Part shown: piece by piece, positions 24,451 to 36,148 of the stretch
Layout: each line of letters begins with the position of its first letter
How positions within the stretch are numbered: the stretch's first letter is position 1
From: Cryptomeria japonica
Taxonomy: Eukaryota > Streptophyta > Pinopsida > Cupressales > Cupressaceae
Assembly: GCF_030272615.1 (NCBI RefSeq)
Contig: NC_081410.1
Coordinates: forward strand, 111,479,433 to 111,541,432
Direction: 5' to 3'
DNA length: 62,000 bases
Program-made: the position numbers and the translations under genes
Notes under the pieces: model-generated
The model's input: the letters and a program-made list of their open reading frames with translations, nothing else
What the model was told of the DNA's origin: nothing
Database searches by the model: none

Positions 24451-24829
24451 ATTCATGGTAACATATGAATGTGAAAAACAGTCAATGCAAAGAAAGAATA
24501 TATAACCAGCAAACTCCACCTAAGATCAAGATAGATAAAGCAATTTTTCACATGATCTCTCTCCCCCTTTGACAGCAATGCAAAAGATCTCTAAAATAGA
24601 AATCAAACTCTCAATACATAATCATAAATCTCCCCCCTGGGATACACAACCAAATCAACAGACTACTCCAGCAGAGGAGCAGCACCAACTCATCAATCCA
24701 AATAAAAGAAAGGCTCTAAATTCTACCGAATCGATGCAACTTAATGCATCGAGTTCTCATCAGGAGGGGTGGATACCCCTAACTTGTCTCTCAAATAGAC
24801 AAATGTATCTGCAGGCAAAGGCTTAGTGA
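24451..24829 (-). other. D 3' untranslated region
   Basis: Between the end of RNase H and the polypurine tract; no open frame of interest on the minus strand. Confidence 0.55.
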
Positions 24830-26185
24830 AAATATCAACAATTTGTTCCTTTGTAGATACATATTCCAGCTTCACCTTCCTTCACCAACTTGCTCTCTCA
24901 AGTAGTTATATTTGATTGATATATGCTTAGTATTTAAATGTTGCACCAGATTATTATACATGTTTATAGCACTAGAATTATCATAGTATATAACAGTAGG
25001 CTCATCATGAATAACTCTGATATTTTTCAACATTTGATTCATCCAAACTATCTGAGTGCAATTACTAGCAACAACAATGTACTCAGCTTCGACAATAGAT
25101 AAGGATATTGAATCTTGTTTCTTACTAGCCTATGAAACCAACTTCTTCCCTAAAAAGAATTCTCTACTGGTAGTACTCTTCTGGTCATCAACATCATCAA
25201 CCCAATCTGCATCAATGTAGGCACACAACATGAAATCATCATTCTTTGGATACCATAAACCATAATCCTCAGTTCCCTTTAGATGTGTGACTATCCTTTT
25301 AACAACAGTGACATGACTCTCCTTCGGATTAGCTTGATATCTAGCAGCCATACACACAACATGCATAATGTCAGGCCTAGTCTGAGTAAGATATAGTAGT
25401 CTACAAACCATGGATCTATACAAACTCTGATTAGCTTTCAGAGATTCATCATTTTTAGACAGTTTACAACTAGTCACCATAGGAGTTCCAAATGGTTTGG
25501 AGTCATCTAATCCAAACTTCTTCAATAGTTCCTTCACATACTTAGTTTGTGATATGAATATACCTTTCTTTGTCTGTGCAATCTGCAAACCTAGGAAACT
25601 TTTTATCTCACCAATCATAGACATCTCAAATACTTTTTGCATATCACCGACAAACTTCATACTCATATCATCATCACCACCAAAGCTAATGTCATCAACA
25701 AAGACTTCAACAATCATAATGTTATCATTTTCAATCTTAAAGTACAAATTACTATCAACAACACCTTTGATAAAGCCCAATTTTAGCAAGTATTTGTCTA
25801 ATCTAGCCTACTAGGCTCTAGGAGCTTGTTTTAATCCATAAAGTGCTTTATTCAACTTGCATACCATGTCTCCATCATCTGACAATGAAAATCCATCAGG
25901 TTGTTCAATGTAAACTTCTTCTTCTAGATCACCATTCAAAAATGCGGATTTGACATCCATCCGATATACCTTGAAATCTTTATAAGAAGCATAAGAAAGC
26001 AACAATCTAACAGCTTCAATTCTGGCAACCAGAGAAAAATTCTCTTCATAATCAATCCCTTCTTGGTGTGAATATCCTTTGCAAACCAATCTAGCTTTAT
26101 TTCTAACTACTTCACCAGCTTCATTCAATTTGTTCCTAAAACCCCATTTAGTACCAATAACATTTTTATCCTTACATCTAGGCAC
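24830..26185 (-). pseudogene. Reverse transcriptase and RNase H of D
   Basis: Minus strand. N-terminal half 26185-25811: KNVIGTKWGFRNKLNEAG, KARLVCKGYSHQEGIDY, DVKSAFLNGDLEEEVYI and ALYGLKQAPRA. Two stops replace the usual Trp-Tyr, then 25789-25130 continues with the catalytic F-V-D-D-I-S-F-G at about 25700, FLGLQIAQT, and the RNase H start ADWVDDVDDQKST. A stop at the end of that piece is followed by more RNase H to about 24830 (VEAEYI then TKHISIKYNYLRE). Very like an active Copia enzyme apart from stops. Confidence 0.87.
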
Positions 26186-26601
26186 AAGTTCCCAAGTGTT
26201 GTTCTTTTCAATCTAGTCTAACTCTTCTTCCATGGCTCTTATCCAATTATCATCTTTACAGGCTTCACCAACATCTTTAGGTTCAACTTTAGAAATCAAA
26301 CATACTTCTTATGTAGCTAACCTTCTTCTAGTAATCACATCTTTATTCTTATCACCAATAATCTAATTCTCATAATGATTCAATCTTACATACCTTGGAG
26401 TCTTCTAAATATTCTAATCTTAAGGTTCATGCACATCTTTGCAGCTAACCTTCTTCTAGTAATCACATCTTTATTCTTATCACCAATAATCTAATTCTCA
26501 TAATGATTCAATCTTACATACCTTGGAGTCTTCTAAATATTCTGATCTTAAGGTTCATGCACAGCAGCAACATCCGGATTAATAGTCTCTATTGGATCAT
26601 T
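26186..26601 (-). pseudogene. D linker between integrase and reverse transcriptase
   Basis: Low-complexity, charged coding remnant with several stops. It contains a 128-bp direct duplication (separate entry). Confidence 0.65.
26315..26562. repeat. 128-bp direct tandem duplication in D
   Basis: 26315-26442 and 26443-26562 are almost identical (differences near the right ends, e.g. a/g in ATTCTAATC/ATTCTGATC). 128 is not a multiple of three, so it shifts the frame and must postdate active coding. Confidence 0.9.
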
Positions 26602-27711
26602 CTACTTAGGCTCTTCAGGCTGAATAGGAGTTAAAATAACATGTTGACCATCATCATAAGCTTTGATCTCCTTCCCAAGGTTTTCATCCATCTTCACATT
26701 TGCACTCTCAATTATCTTTCTCAGTCTCTTATTATAGCACTGGTAGAATTTTCTATTTGTAGAATATCCCAAAAAGATACTTTCATCACTTCTAGCATCA
26801 AAATTTCCAATATCCTCATCTCTCTTGATATAGCATTTCATACCAAAAACTTTGAAATATTTCACAGTAAAAACATGACCAAACCAAAGCTCATAAGGGG
26901 TCTTACTGGTATCACCTTTGATATGAACTCTGTTAAATGTATAGACTACAGTGCTAATAGCTTCTCTCCAGTAGACCTTTGGAACATTTCCTTCAATCAA
27001 CATGGTTCTTGTAGCATCCAAAATAGTACAGTTCTTCCTTTCAACAATCCTATTCTGCTATGGAGTCCTAGGAGCAAATAGTTGTCTTCCAATTCCATGC
27101 ATCTCACAGAATGAGTTGAACTTACCAGAACAGAATTCTCCACCTCTATCAGATCTTAGACACTTCAGCTTTAATCCGGACTTATTTTCAACATTTTCTT
27201 TGAATATCTTGAATTTCTCAAATGCTTCTTATTTTTCTTTCAAAAAGACAACCCACATCATCCTGGAATAATCATCAATTAGTAGCATAAAGTATATATC
27301 ACCCTGCACACTTCTAACATTTGTAGGTCCACACAGGTCAGTATGCACAAGATCTGATAATCCATCATATGTATATCATTTACTCTTGAAAGAAATCCTT
27401 GTTTTCTTACCCAACTGACATTCCTTACATACTGGATTAACAGGTTTAACAATCTTAGGCAGATCCCTAACATCTTGCATAGAGCTAATCTTGATCAATG
27501 AATAAAACTTTACATGACACATTCTTCTATTCCACAACCAACTCTCATCTATCTTAGCAATTTTACAACTTTTCTCACCAGCATTCAAATGAAAAATGTT
27601 GCCTTCAATCTTAGTTCTGAATGCAATCTCTATACCGGAGGCATTCAAGATCTTGCATTTACCATCTTTGAATTCTAGATCATAACCCTTTATCAACCAT
27701 CTGTCCAACAC
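26602..27711 (-). pseudogene. Integrase of D
   Basis: Minus strand. The zinc region is at 27711-27376: the first His is lost (LWNRRMCHV for the usual LWHRRLGHV) and CKECQLGK is kept. The core at 27375-27022 reads HTDLCGP (Asp 1), LRSDRGGEF (Asp 2) and QNRIVERKN (Glu), so all three catalytic residues are readable; a TAA and a TAG sit nearby, the TAG at an expected Gln. The C-terminal part is 27021-26602, with PYELWFGHVFTVKYFKVFGMKCYIK. Confidence 0.85.
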
Positions 27712-28015
27712 TCAAAAGATTATGCTTTAAACCTTCAATATATAAGACATCATCAGTGTTATGCTTACCATCAAAAGAAATAGAACCTCTCCCACGGATT
27801 ACACAAGCTTTATCATCTCCAAATCTACCTATTCCACCATCATATCTTTCCATGCTTACAAATTTGCTTTTATCACCAGTCATACAATGTGAACAACCAT
27901 TGTCAATCACCCATACACCCTTCTCTTCTACCTTTGCAACAAAATCTTTCTCCTCAACAGAACAATGTGTGGAATCAATAGGCACAAGTCTATCCTCTTT
28001 AATGGAAATAAACAC
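27680..28015 (-). pseudogene. Protease of D
   Basis: Minus strand. VWVIDNGCSHCMTGDKSKF is the Copia protease start; the active-site triplet reads D-N-G instead of D-S-G. It continues through DVLYIEGLKHNLLSVGQ, the join to the integrase zinc region, where a frameshift falls at about 27700. Confidence 0.85.
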
Positions 28016-28137
28016 AACTTCATCTCCTTTTGATTCATCATCTATAACACCTTCATCTGTAGCATAATAACAGTTCTTATGGTTCCTAAACTTTCGATTA
28101 AACTTATGAGGCTTATCATACTTTTTATGCTTCTCAT
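28016..28137 (-). pseudogene. D Gag end, piece right after G
   Basis: Minus-strand coding between the G insertion and the protease, rich in Lys, His and Asp, continuing the charged stretch read at 36149-36338. Confidence 0.65.
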
Positions 28138-28142
28138 ATCTA

Positions 28143-29315
28143 TGTTACTACTTACTAAGTTGCCATTAGTTTTATATCCAAAGTCATTTATATACTCTAG
28201 TCGGTTACTACTACCGAAATATTCAATCGGTAAGCACAGAGCAGTCGATTATAGAAGAAAGTAGTCACAAAGCTTAGTATACAGTGAGCTATCTAACAAG
28301 TAACACTCTATGTCTACCGAGCAGCAAAAATGATATACCGAGTTGATATACACCGAGTGAAACGTGCTACCAAATTCATTGAACCTAGACACATGTGTGG
28401 AAACGTGTTACGAGATCGAGGAATAAAGAACCGTTATCTCATTGGAAATTGCACTTAAAGATTTTGCATGATTTTGAGGTCATCTATCCAATGAAATATT
28501 TTGTATGGTTATTCATTCGATGAATCATGTTTGTAAGATCGAAGCATGAACAGATCACCGACATAAGAGATCTATTTATACAGCATGAGTCGGGATCAGT
28601 TAAAAAGACAGATGTGTATGAAACAAGACATGTGTAATAGATAAGGAAGCACTGAGTATTGCGACTGTCAAAGACACAGAGGTCACCAAGAAGGATTTCA
28701 GAGAACAGTTAAGGAACAGAGTAAACAGAAGGGTTTACCAAGTTAATCTATGGATTACCGAGGTATGCTATAAGCAAGGTAATCTCATTTTGAGCACATA
28801 GAATCTGCTATAACATTCTAGATGTGAAGTTGCAGATATTTTATAAAGATTTTATTGTAATATTTTGAGTTGTAAAAGAAACCTTTAACAGGGTAAAAGA
28901 CTCTAACAAAATCTATAAATTGTAAAGCCTTTAACTAGGTGCAACATTTAGAATAAGTGTTGTAAAATCCTTTAGCAAGGTAGATCTAATGATCTTGATA
29001 CTCCTAACAGGGTAAGCTATCAGAAATAGCTAAACATGTAGCTCTAACCGAGCAACCTTTATTATTGCAGTAGTGAAGTTGTGGGTGCCATCCCCACCAC
29101 AGTTTTTCTCTCTAACCAGGAGTTTCTGCATAACCAAAATATATGTGTTATGGAGTGAATCATGTATGATTGTTATTTATTTGTTTTAGCTTTATGTTAT
29201 GTTACAGCAGTTTTTGGTTTATGCATAACAGTAAAGTTATTGTTAAAGAAAGGATTTGAAGTACTGATTCACCCCTCCCCTCTTAGTACATTAGCCTTCC
29301 ATATTGGGCCTAACA
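28143..29315 (+). repeat. 5' LTR of G
   Basis: TGTTACTACTTAC...CCTAACA, 1,173 bp. Contains a TATTTATA box (28573-28580) with an ACCGAC motif upstream, and five ACCGAG hexamers. Confidence 0.95.
28557..28580 (+). promoter_or_regulatory. ACCGAC (DRE-like core) and TATA box in G LTR
   Basis: ACCGAC at 28557-28562 ends ten bases before TATTTATA at 28573. Both are kept in the 3' LTR (35387-35392 and 35403-35410). ACCGAC matches the known CBF/DREB core RCCGAC; regulation is inferred. Confidence 0.45.
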
Positions 29316-29317
29316 AT

Positions 29318-29329
29318 TGGTATCAGAGC
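29318..29329 (+). promoter_or_regulatory. Primer-binding site of G (tRNA-Met)
   Basis: TGGTATCAGAGC two bases after the 5' LTR is the standard plant initiator tRNA-Met site used by Copia elements. Confidence 0.93.
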
Positions 29330-29377
29330 TTGAATCTTGGAAAAGGGTTTAATAGCCTAAAGAAAAAGATCTTATCA

Positions 29378-30730
29378 ATGGAAGGCTATAAACAATCTTG
29401 GAGAATTGTGTATCTGCAAGAAGAGTTGGATCATGCTAATCAAGTGATTGCAGACATGCAAAGACAAATGCAAAAATCATTGAAAGTTAGAAGAAGATTA
29501 TCTGATGATTTACAGGACTCTCAAGAGTTAGTGGAACAAATTGAGACACCATCTGAGAACAGTATATTTGAAGAGACTGAAGAGATGATTGGAGATCTGA
29601 AAGAAAAGAACAAAGAACTGACTGATCAACTAAAAGCAATGAAAAGAGGACATGAACATTTCAGCACATAGATGACTGAAAATCTGGATGCATTGAGGAC
29701 AACCGAGGATTAAGTAAGAGATCTAGAAAGAGAAAAACAACAACTTGAAGCATTAGTGTTTGAAAAGAATGATGAAATCATTAGGATGACTAGAATTCAA
29801 AGTAATCTGTCAGATCAATTGGGTTATGCACATCATGAATCAAATCTGAAAGATGATAAGAATCAAGCAGTAAAACTTGAAGTATCAAGGTTGACCGATG
29901 AACTTGAAACAGAGAAGAAATCCAAAGGAACACTGAAAAAGAGTTATGAAGCATCAAAGATGTTGGATGAGCAACTAAATACAAAAATACCCAACAAAGT
30001 TGCAGGACTCGGTTACAAAGGAAAAGACTCTACCAAGAAGGGAATCCACACTACCGAGAGAGGAGAATCATCAAAGCAAGCTGGAAACAAGAAGAAAATC
30101 AAAGGAAAGAAGCCTATTTGCAACTACTATGGAAAACAAGGACATACTGCTAATATGTGCCAAATCAGAAAAGGTAAGCAACCGAATGTCACTAGGTCTA
30201 ATGGTTATTGTCACAATTGCAATAAATATGGTCACACATCTAACCAATGTAGGACAAAGTCTGCTAGCAAGTATCAGAAGGCAAAATACAAAGGATTTTG
30301 TAAAAACTGCAATAGATATGGACATAGTACCGAGAAGTGTTGGTTTAAGCAAAAGAACTATATGTGGTCTACACACCGAGCAAATACTAGAGGCTACCGA
30401 ACTCACACAGATCCTAACCAACAGTATTCTACAGTACCATGGGATTACAATACAAGGATATGGTGTGAATGTTGTGGAAGATATGGACACATAAGTGCCA
30501 ATTGCTTTATATGGTTTGGAATGAACAACCGAAGATCATGGAGAAATCCTGGTATGGCATGTTTTCATTGTCACAAAGTTGGACACTTGGCTAGAGATTG
30601 CAAAGATCAACCTAGAGGAGACACTGAGGAAATAAGAAGCAAATTACAGATGATTTTGAAAAAGAAGGAATTTGTGTCAAATAAAGAAAGCACCTTACCT
30701 ACTGAGTTAGGTGCACCTATTCCAAATTAA
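29378..30730 (+). pseudogene. G ORF1: coiled coil plus zinc-knuckle protein
   Basis: The first ATG after the primer site (29378) opens a frame of about 450 codons with two stops (TAG 29669, TAA 29711) and no frameshift. Residues 1-200 are heptad-rich and charged (VYLQEELDHANQVIADMQRQ), a likely coiled coil. From about codon 245 come five knuckles of form C-x2-C-x4-H-x4-C: CNYYGKQGHTANMC (second Cys lost), CHNCNKYGHTSNQC, CKNCNRYGHSTEKC, CECCGRYGHISANC and CFHCHKVGHLARDC. Retroviral-type knuckles bind RNA; this is probably a Gag or nucleocapsid-like protein, but no Gag core is recognisable. The end lies before a 0.5-kb spacer. Confidence 0.8.
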
Positions 30731-31244
30731 TCGATAAAGGTATGAAGGGACTGCATTCTTTCAAAGGTTAAATCTTAATAGTTCCTATTTTATCATGTAC
30801 TTAATTCAAAATCTGCATAACGAAAGATGTATTAGGAAATTTGAAATTTTATCTAGTCTTTAGGAAGCCTATCAAGTCGGTAAATACAGGAAGTCTGGCT
30901 ACTTGGTAAAAGCATAAAAAGGAAGTGGTACCGAGTGCATTTAATGTTTTTGACCTAACTGCACGGAGCCCGATAAGGTATATTGTGTACTTAAAGCTTT
31001 TGTGTGGTCATTTTACACTTACCAAGTTTTCAAGAGAGCAGAGAAAAGCGATTCAAAGGCGATCAAACCTCCTATGAAGTGAAATTCAAGGTATTTACAC
31101 ATCGATCTCAAGCATTTCTAAGAGCTAGCTACCGGGAAATATCAGTGTGATTATCTGTTTTATATTTGATAAGTGGAAAGCGTCTGCCATTTAAAAGTCT
31201 TCAAACCCTAAGAATCTTTTGTTATTATTTATCCGAAATTTGCA
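30731..31244 (+). other. Spacer between ORF1 and ORF2 of G
   Basis: No open frame. It contains ACCGAG-type motifs and ends at the ORF2 start ATG (31245). A second promoter or a splice acceptor for ORF2 could lie here; neither is visible with confidence. Confidence 0.45.
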
Positions 31245-34200
31245 ATGGCACCTAAGATCCAGAAGCCCGTTGTTGTTGAAAACATTGAAAAGCCCTCATT
31301 GAAATAATCTCTAACTCCCAAAGTAGCATCTGAACTAGATGATAAAACTGCATTTTCACTCATTCCGAATAGGGTTTTATTAGTTGAGGATGTCAGATTC
31401 TTCACTAAGTGTCATGTTGAGGAACTAGGTCATGTTGAAATCAAGGACACATATGATGAATTGTGTACCGATGGGAAATTGGATAGTAAGTATGAACACA
31501 TCAAAATCAAGGGATTGACCGAAGCCCTAACCTATCCCCGTGTCTTCAAACCCCAATGGGTCAAGTTTGTTCTGAGTAGAGTTCATGATGATTTCATGTG
31601 GTTAGAGGAGCAACCATTTAAAATCACCAAGGAAATCATTCATTTGATCACTGGCTTTGATCATGCCCGAGCTCAAAAAATGATATCACAAAAGGAATTG
31701 ATCACTTTAATCGGAGTTGAATCTGATTGCAGAGGACTAAAATTGAACAATGTGATAGATGTAGAGCTGAAGTTTTCCATTAGAGTCATAGGTTATTGTT
31801 TCTCCCAATCGGTAAGGGAAAACAGTGTACCCTGTGCAGCAGTCGATTTAGCATATAAAATTGTGAAGAAAGGAATGAAAATTGATCTATGCGAAATATT
31901 GTTGAAAAACCTGTTTGAGAATCTAAACACCATAAGGAAGCCAAAGAAGAACAACTCGGCTAACACACTGAAGTTTGGATCACTTTTGGTATGCATATTT
32001 TTCTATTTTGAGAAATTCTTTCCATCAGTCAGTAATGTAGTTTAGGAGCTACACCGACCAATCACCCATCAAATCAATGACTTCATCAAACAGCTAGGTG
32101 ATAACTTTAATGATATTATGGATGATTACTTCAGCAAGTTTCAAGAAAAGATGCATAACAGGTATAGAATTCCACCCAAGCTAGTAGAGAAATACAAGGA
32201 TGACGTATGCTTTGAAGTAGACACCGACTACTGCTATGTTAATGTTGTGGAACCGAGAACTCAATCTTTGCCATCTATGGGTTATGAGATTGATTTTGAC
32301 ATCACAAAATAGCAGATAGATACTTTTCTTACATTACCAAGGCATGCTACCGAGCTGAGATACGATACATATGAAGAAGTTAAAGAGAAAGTTAAGATGA
32401 GCATTGTAGTACCAAAGGCTACAAGGAAAGCAACAAAAATGATCAAGGCATTAACAGAGAAATTTGGAGACGGTTCTTCCTCCACACTTGTTAAGGGCAC
32501 TCTAGTCATCACCAAGGAGGAATCTGAAGCCCAAGAGGTAGCTATTACATTGAGCACCGAGTTTCCTAAAGGGAAAGTTTTGAAAAGGAAGAAACAAGAT
32601 ACATCAAAGGTATCACCGACTCCTTCAGTAAAGCGTCCAAACACAAGATCATCTGCAATGTCACCGAGTAAGAAACCAAAGAATGTTGCCGCACCAAAGG
32701 TAACAAAAACTTATAAGAAATCTACTCAGAGACTCATTTTGACTAAAGAGTCCAGTGACACTGAATCTGAAGACAAAAACAAATTTCAGATTGTCAAGAG
32801 TAAAAAGGTAGATGTACACAGTGTTGATAATTTTTGTGCTAATCTGAAGCAATATGGTGGATTTGGAGCATTCAGATATGTTAAGTATGAATCTAGATCT
32901 GATGATGAAAAGAGATAAATAGAAGAAGTTGTCATCTGCACACTTCTAAAATTTTGATTGGTCCCATTGGAAGTAACTAATTCTCTTCCAAAAGAATTGT
33001 ATTTCCATATTGATAACAGGTGGAAGTATGCCATGGACTTAGAGAAATGGATGAGAGAAAGAAGTCTGGTACATCTCTTTCCAGACATGTCGGTAGATGA
33101 GATCAATGAACATCTAAAAAACTGCCACACAAACTTCCTAGTCAAGAAAAGAGCCTTCAAATTGATGAATGGCCTTTACTTGGATGTAGAGAATGAGACC
33201 AAGGAAAAGTGGCAGGAAATATTTCAAATCAAGAATGTTGGTGAGCAAGTTGAAGTTGAAATAGTTGATGTCACCGAGCAAGATCCTGATATCACCGAGC
33301 AAGACCCTGCTGACACTATACAAATTGATGAGGATATCATGGACACCGAGGCACAAGAACAGGAAATGATAGAAGGGAATGCATATGCCAAACTGGTATC
33401 CAGTGAGTCAGTTTTGGAACAAGTTCAGCCCTATCCTTCGGTCACTCAGCCTATTTCAACCGAGGCCCATCAGGATACTGAACAAGGAACAGAGGATCAC
33501 AAGTCTACAGAAGGAGAAGCTACTTCTCAGGCCACCGGGGAATAGACTTCTCAAGCACCTGCAAGCACAGAAACTGTTGCCACCAAGACCCCAAGCACAG
33601 AAGCACTGAAAAACACAACAGACGCTACAGAAACTGACAAAAGTGTTGCCTCTACCGAGTAACCTACTGAGGGTCAACAAGCCTCCCAAGCCATTGTGTT
33701 AGTTCAACCGATGAAAACCAAAGAAAAGAAAATGAAAAAGCATAGTTTCAAATTAGATTTGTCAAAACCAATAGTGTTTCCGAATGTAGACATATCCAAA
33801 TTAAAAGGGCAAGAACTCATTGAATTCAGTGAACTATGCAAAGCCAAAGCAGAACAGAAAAAATAAATGGCTATTCAAAAGAAAAACAAAGTACTTCAGA
33901 AGGTGAAAGCACTATTAACAGATATGCTACCTGAAGCTATAGTGTCAAAAGATGTAGTCATCCATATTCAACTGGATGAACTCCTCACTAAAATAGAGAC
34001 ATCTGGAGTAGACGCATCTGAATATTTGAGCAAATTGAAGGACAAAGAGCTCACTGCAAAAATGATTGAAAAGGTACAGAAAGCTATTGCTATTGGCAAA
34101 GTAAAACTATTCAAATTTATTACTGTTGTCCCCTCAACTTAAGCATATTCTTTATTTATTTCAGAAACTTTTTACATTCTCTTTATTCATTAAAGATATC

Positions 34201-34605
34201 AAAAATAAAACAGAAGTGATTGAGAAAGAGATCACCAATCTCTCAAATAAGTTGACCACTGAGCCAAATTCTATTCAGCATTTCTATACAAAGTTACAAA
34301 AGCTCATGGCTCAAGAATTGGAACTTAGGAATGACGAGGACAAGATCAAGATGGATATAATGACTCTTCAGACATTATTCATTCCTCATCTTTCATCTGT
34401 CCAAGAGCAGATCAACAAGGCTACCTCCCTATCCACTCAACAAGAGGGAAGCACCTTAGATGGACTAATCTCATTGTTAGCTGACATTACAGCTCAGAAT
34501 TCACTCATGGATAGTGTCAAGGATGCCCTCTCTGTTGCTCTCACCGATGCAAGGACAAAGTACAAATCCATTTTTGACCAGTTGCCTCCACCGAATGGTA
34601 ACTAA
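31245..34605 (+). pseudogene. G ORF2: large protein of unknown function
   Basis: One frame runs from ATG 31245 to 34142, then a second to 34605; removing 34101-34164 (separate entry) joins them. About 1,099 codons with stops at 31305, 32043, 32310, 32916, 32955, 33543, 33660 and 33864, several at likely Gln or Trp sites. The N-terminal ~270 residues look globular (TYPRVFKPQWVKFVLSRV, then FKITKEIIHLITGF) and loosely recall plant transposon-associated proteins with an E-x-I-x-x-I-T-G motif. The middle is Lys/Ser/Pro-rich (KRKKQDTSKVSPTPSVKRPN) and nuclear-signal-like; then acidic Thr-Glu-Gln-rich sequence, and a C-terminal helical part. No pol domain. It may be a captured host-like gene. Confidence 0.7.
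34101..34164 (+). other. Possible 64-nt intron in G ORF2
   Basis: Begins GTAAAAC after codon 952 and ends TTTATTTATTTCAG. Removal restores the frame exactly (phase 0); without it translation stops at 34140. AT-rich and U-rich toward the 3' end, like plant introns, although shorter than most. Confidence 0.5.
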
Positions 34606-34971
34606 GTTTTGATGTTTGTCAAAAAGGGGGAGTATAGCATCAAAGTATCAAAAGGGGAGTGTAGTATACAGGGGGAGTATACCGAGCAGAGTATCCAAAT
34701 GCATAGTTGAATTTGACAGGGGAGCAGTAACCACCGTGCAGCAATCAAAGAGCAAAGAACAAGTGCAGTAAACACAGAACATTGATCACTGAGCATGCAA
34801 AATTAGAGTTATGTACAATATATTGATAAGGGGAGTATATCTGAATATACTATTTCATTGACAAATGTATATACTGTCAGTTTAGTCAAATTTTGTAAGT
34901 ATATATATTTTTGAGTTATGACTTTGAAAGTAGTTTTGTCAAACATCTCAACTAATGTCAAAAGGGGAGAT
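34606..34971 (+). promoter_or_regulatory. G 3' region with polypurine tract
   Basis: The actual tract AAAAGGGGAGAT is at 34960-34971, touching the 3' LTR. Further purine runs (AAAAAGGGGGAG at 34620, CAAAAGGGGAG at 34649, AGGGGGAG at 34671) make this stretch unusual. Confidence 0.75.
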
Positions 34972-36143
34972 TGTTACTACTTACTAAGTTGCCATTAGTT
35001 TTATATCCAAAGTCATTATATATACTCGAGTCGGTTACTACTACCGAAATATTTAGTTGGTAAGCATAGAGCAGTCGGTTATAGAAGAAAGTAGTCATAG
35101 AGCTTAGTATACACCGAGCTGTCTACGAAGCAACACTCTATGTCTACCGAGCAACAAAAATGATATACCGAGTTGATATACACCGAGTGAAACGTGTTGC
35201 CAGATTCATTGAACCTAGACACATGTGTGGAAACATGTTACAAGATCGAGGAATAAAGAACCGTTATCTCATTGGAAATTGCACTTAAAGATTTTGTATG
35301 ATTTTGAGGTCATCTATCCAATGAAATATTTTGCATGGTTATTCATTTGATGAATCATGTTTGTAAGATTGAAGGATGAACAAATCACCGACATAAGAGA
35401 TCTATTTATATAGCATGAGTCAAGATCAGTTAAAAAGATAGATGTGTATGAAACAAGACATGTGTAATAGATAAGGAAGCACTGAGTATTGTGACTGTCA
35501 GAGACACAGAGGTCACCCAGAAGGATTTCAGAGAACAGTCAAGGAACAAAGTAAACAGAAGGGTTTACCGAGTTAATCTATGGATTACCGAGGTATGCTA
35601 TAAGCAAGGTAATCTCATTTTGAGCACATAGAATCTTCTATAACATTCCAGATGTGAAGTTGCAGATATTTTGTAAAGATTTTATTGTAATATTTTGAGT
35701 TGTAAAAGAAACCTTTAACATGGTAAAAGACTCTAACAAAGTCTATAAATTGTAAAGCCTTTAACCAGGTGCAGCATTTAGAATAAGTGTTGTAAAATCC
35801 TTTAGCATGGTAGATCTAACGATCTTGATACTCCTAACAGGGTAAGCTATCAGAAATAGCTAAACATGTAGCTCTAACCGAGCAACCTTTATTATTGCAG
35901 TAGTGAAGTTGTGGGTTCCATCCCCACCGCATTTTTTCTCTCTAACCAAGAGTTTCTGCATAACCAAAATATGTGTTATGGAGTGAATCATGTATGATTG
36001 TTATTTATTTGTTTTAGCTTTATGTTATGTTACAACAGTTTTTGGTTTATGCATAACAGTAAAGTTATTGTTAAAGAAAGGATTTGAAGTACTAATTCAC
36101 CCCTCCCATCTCAGTACATTAGCCTTCCATATTGGGCCTAACA
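34972..36143 (+). repeat. 3' LTR of G
   Basis: TGTTACTACTTAC...CCTAACA, 1,172 bp, aligned end to end with the 5' LTR; the TSD ATCTA follows. Confidence 0.95.
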
Positions 36144-36148
36144 ATCTA

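Larger units (their letters stand above)
28143..36143 (+). mobile_element. Element G: pol-less LTR element with two unusual ORFs
   Basis: Complete 8,001-bp insertion in the D gag zinc region. Ends TG...CA, TSD ATCTA (28138-28142 and 36144-36148), LTRs of 1,173 and 1,172 bp, a tRNA-Met primer site and a purine tract before the 3' LTR. The interior holds ORF1 (coiled coil and five zinc-knuckle-like repeats) and ORF2 (about 1,100 codons). I find no protease, integrase, reverse transcriptase or RNase H motif in any frame, so it must borrow these; the primer type suggests a Copia helper. The LTRs differ by roughly nine bases in the first 130 by eye, mostly transitions. Confidence 0.9.

Noticed and set aside
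29318-29329. tRNA gene fragments at primer-binding sites
   Set aside because: Only 10-18 bases match; they are primer sites next to LTRs, not tRNA genes.
30071-30490. 139-codon minus-strand frame in G ORF1
   Set aside because: Antisense of the zinc-knuckle repeats; the sense frame explains it.
28143-36143. G as a host gene with flanking repeats
   Set aside because: LTRs, target duplication, primer site and polypurine tract show it is a mobile element.
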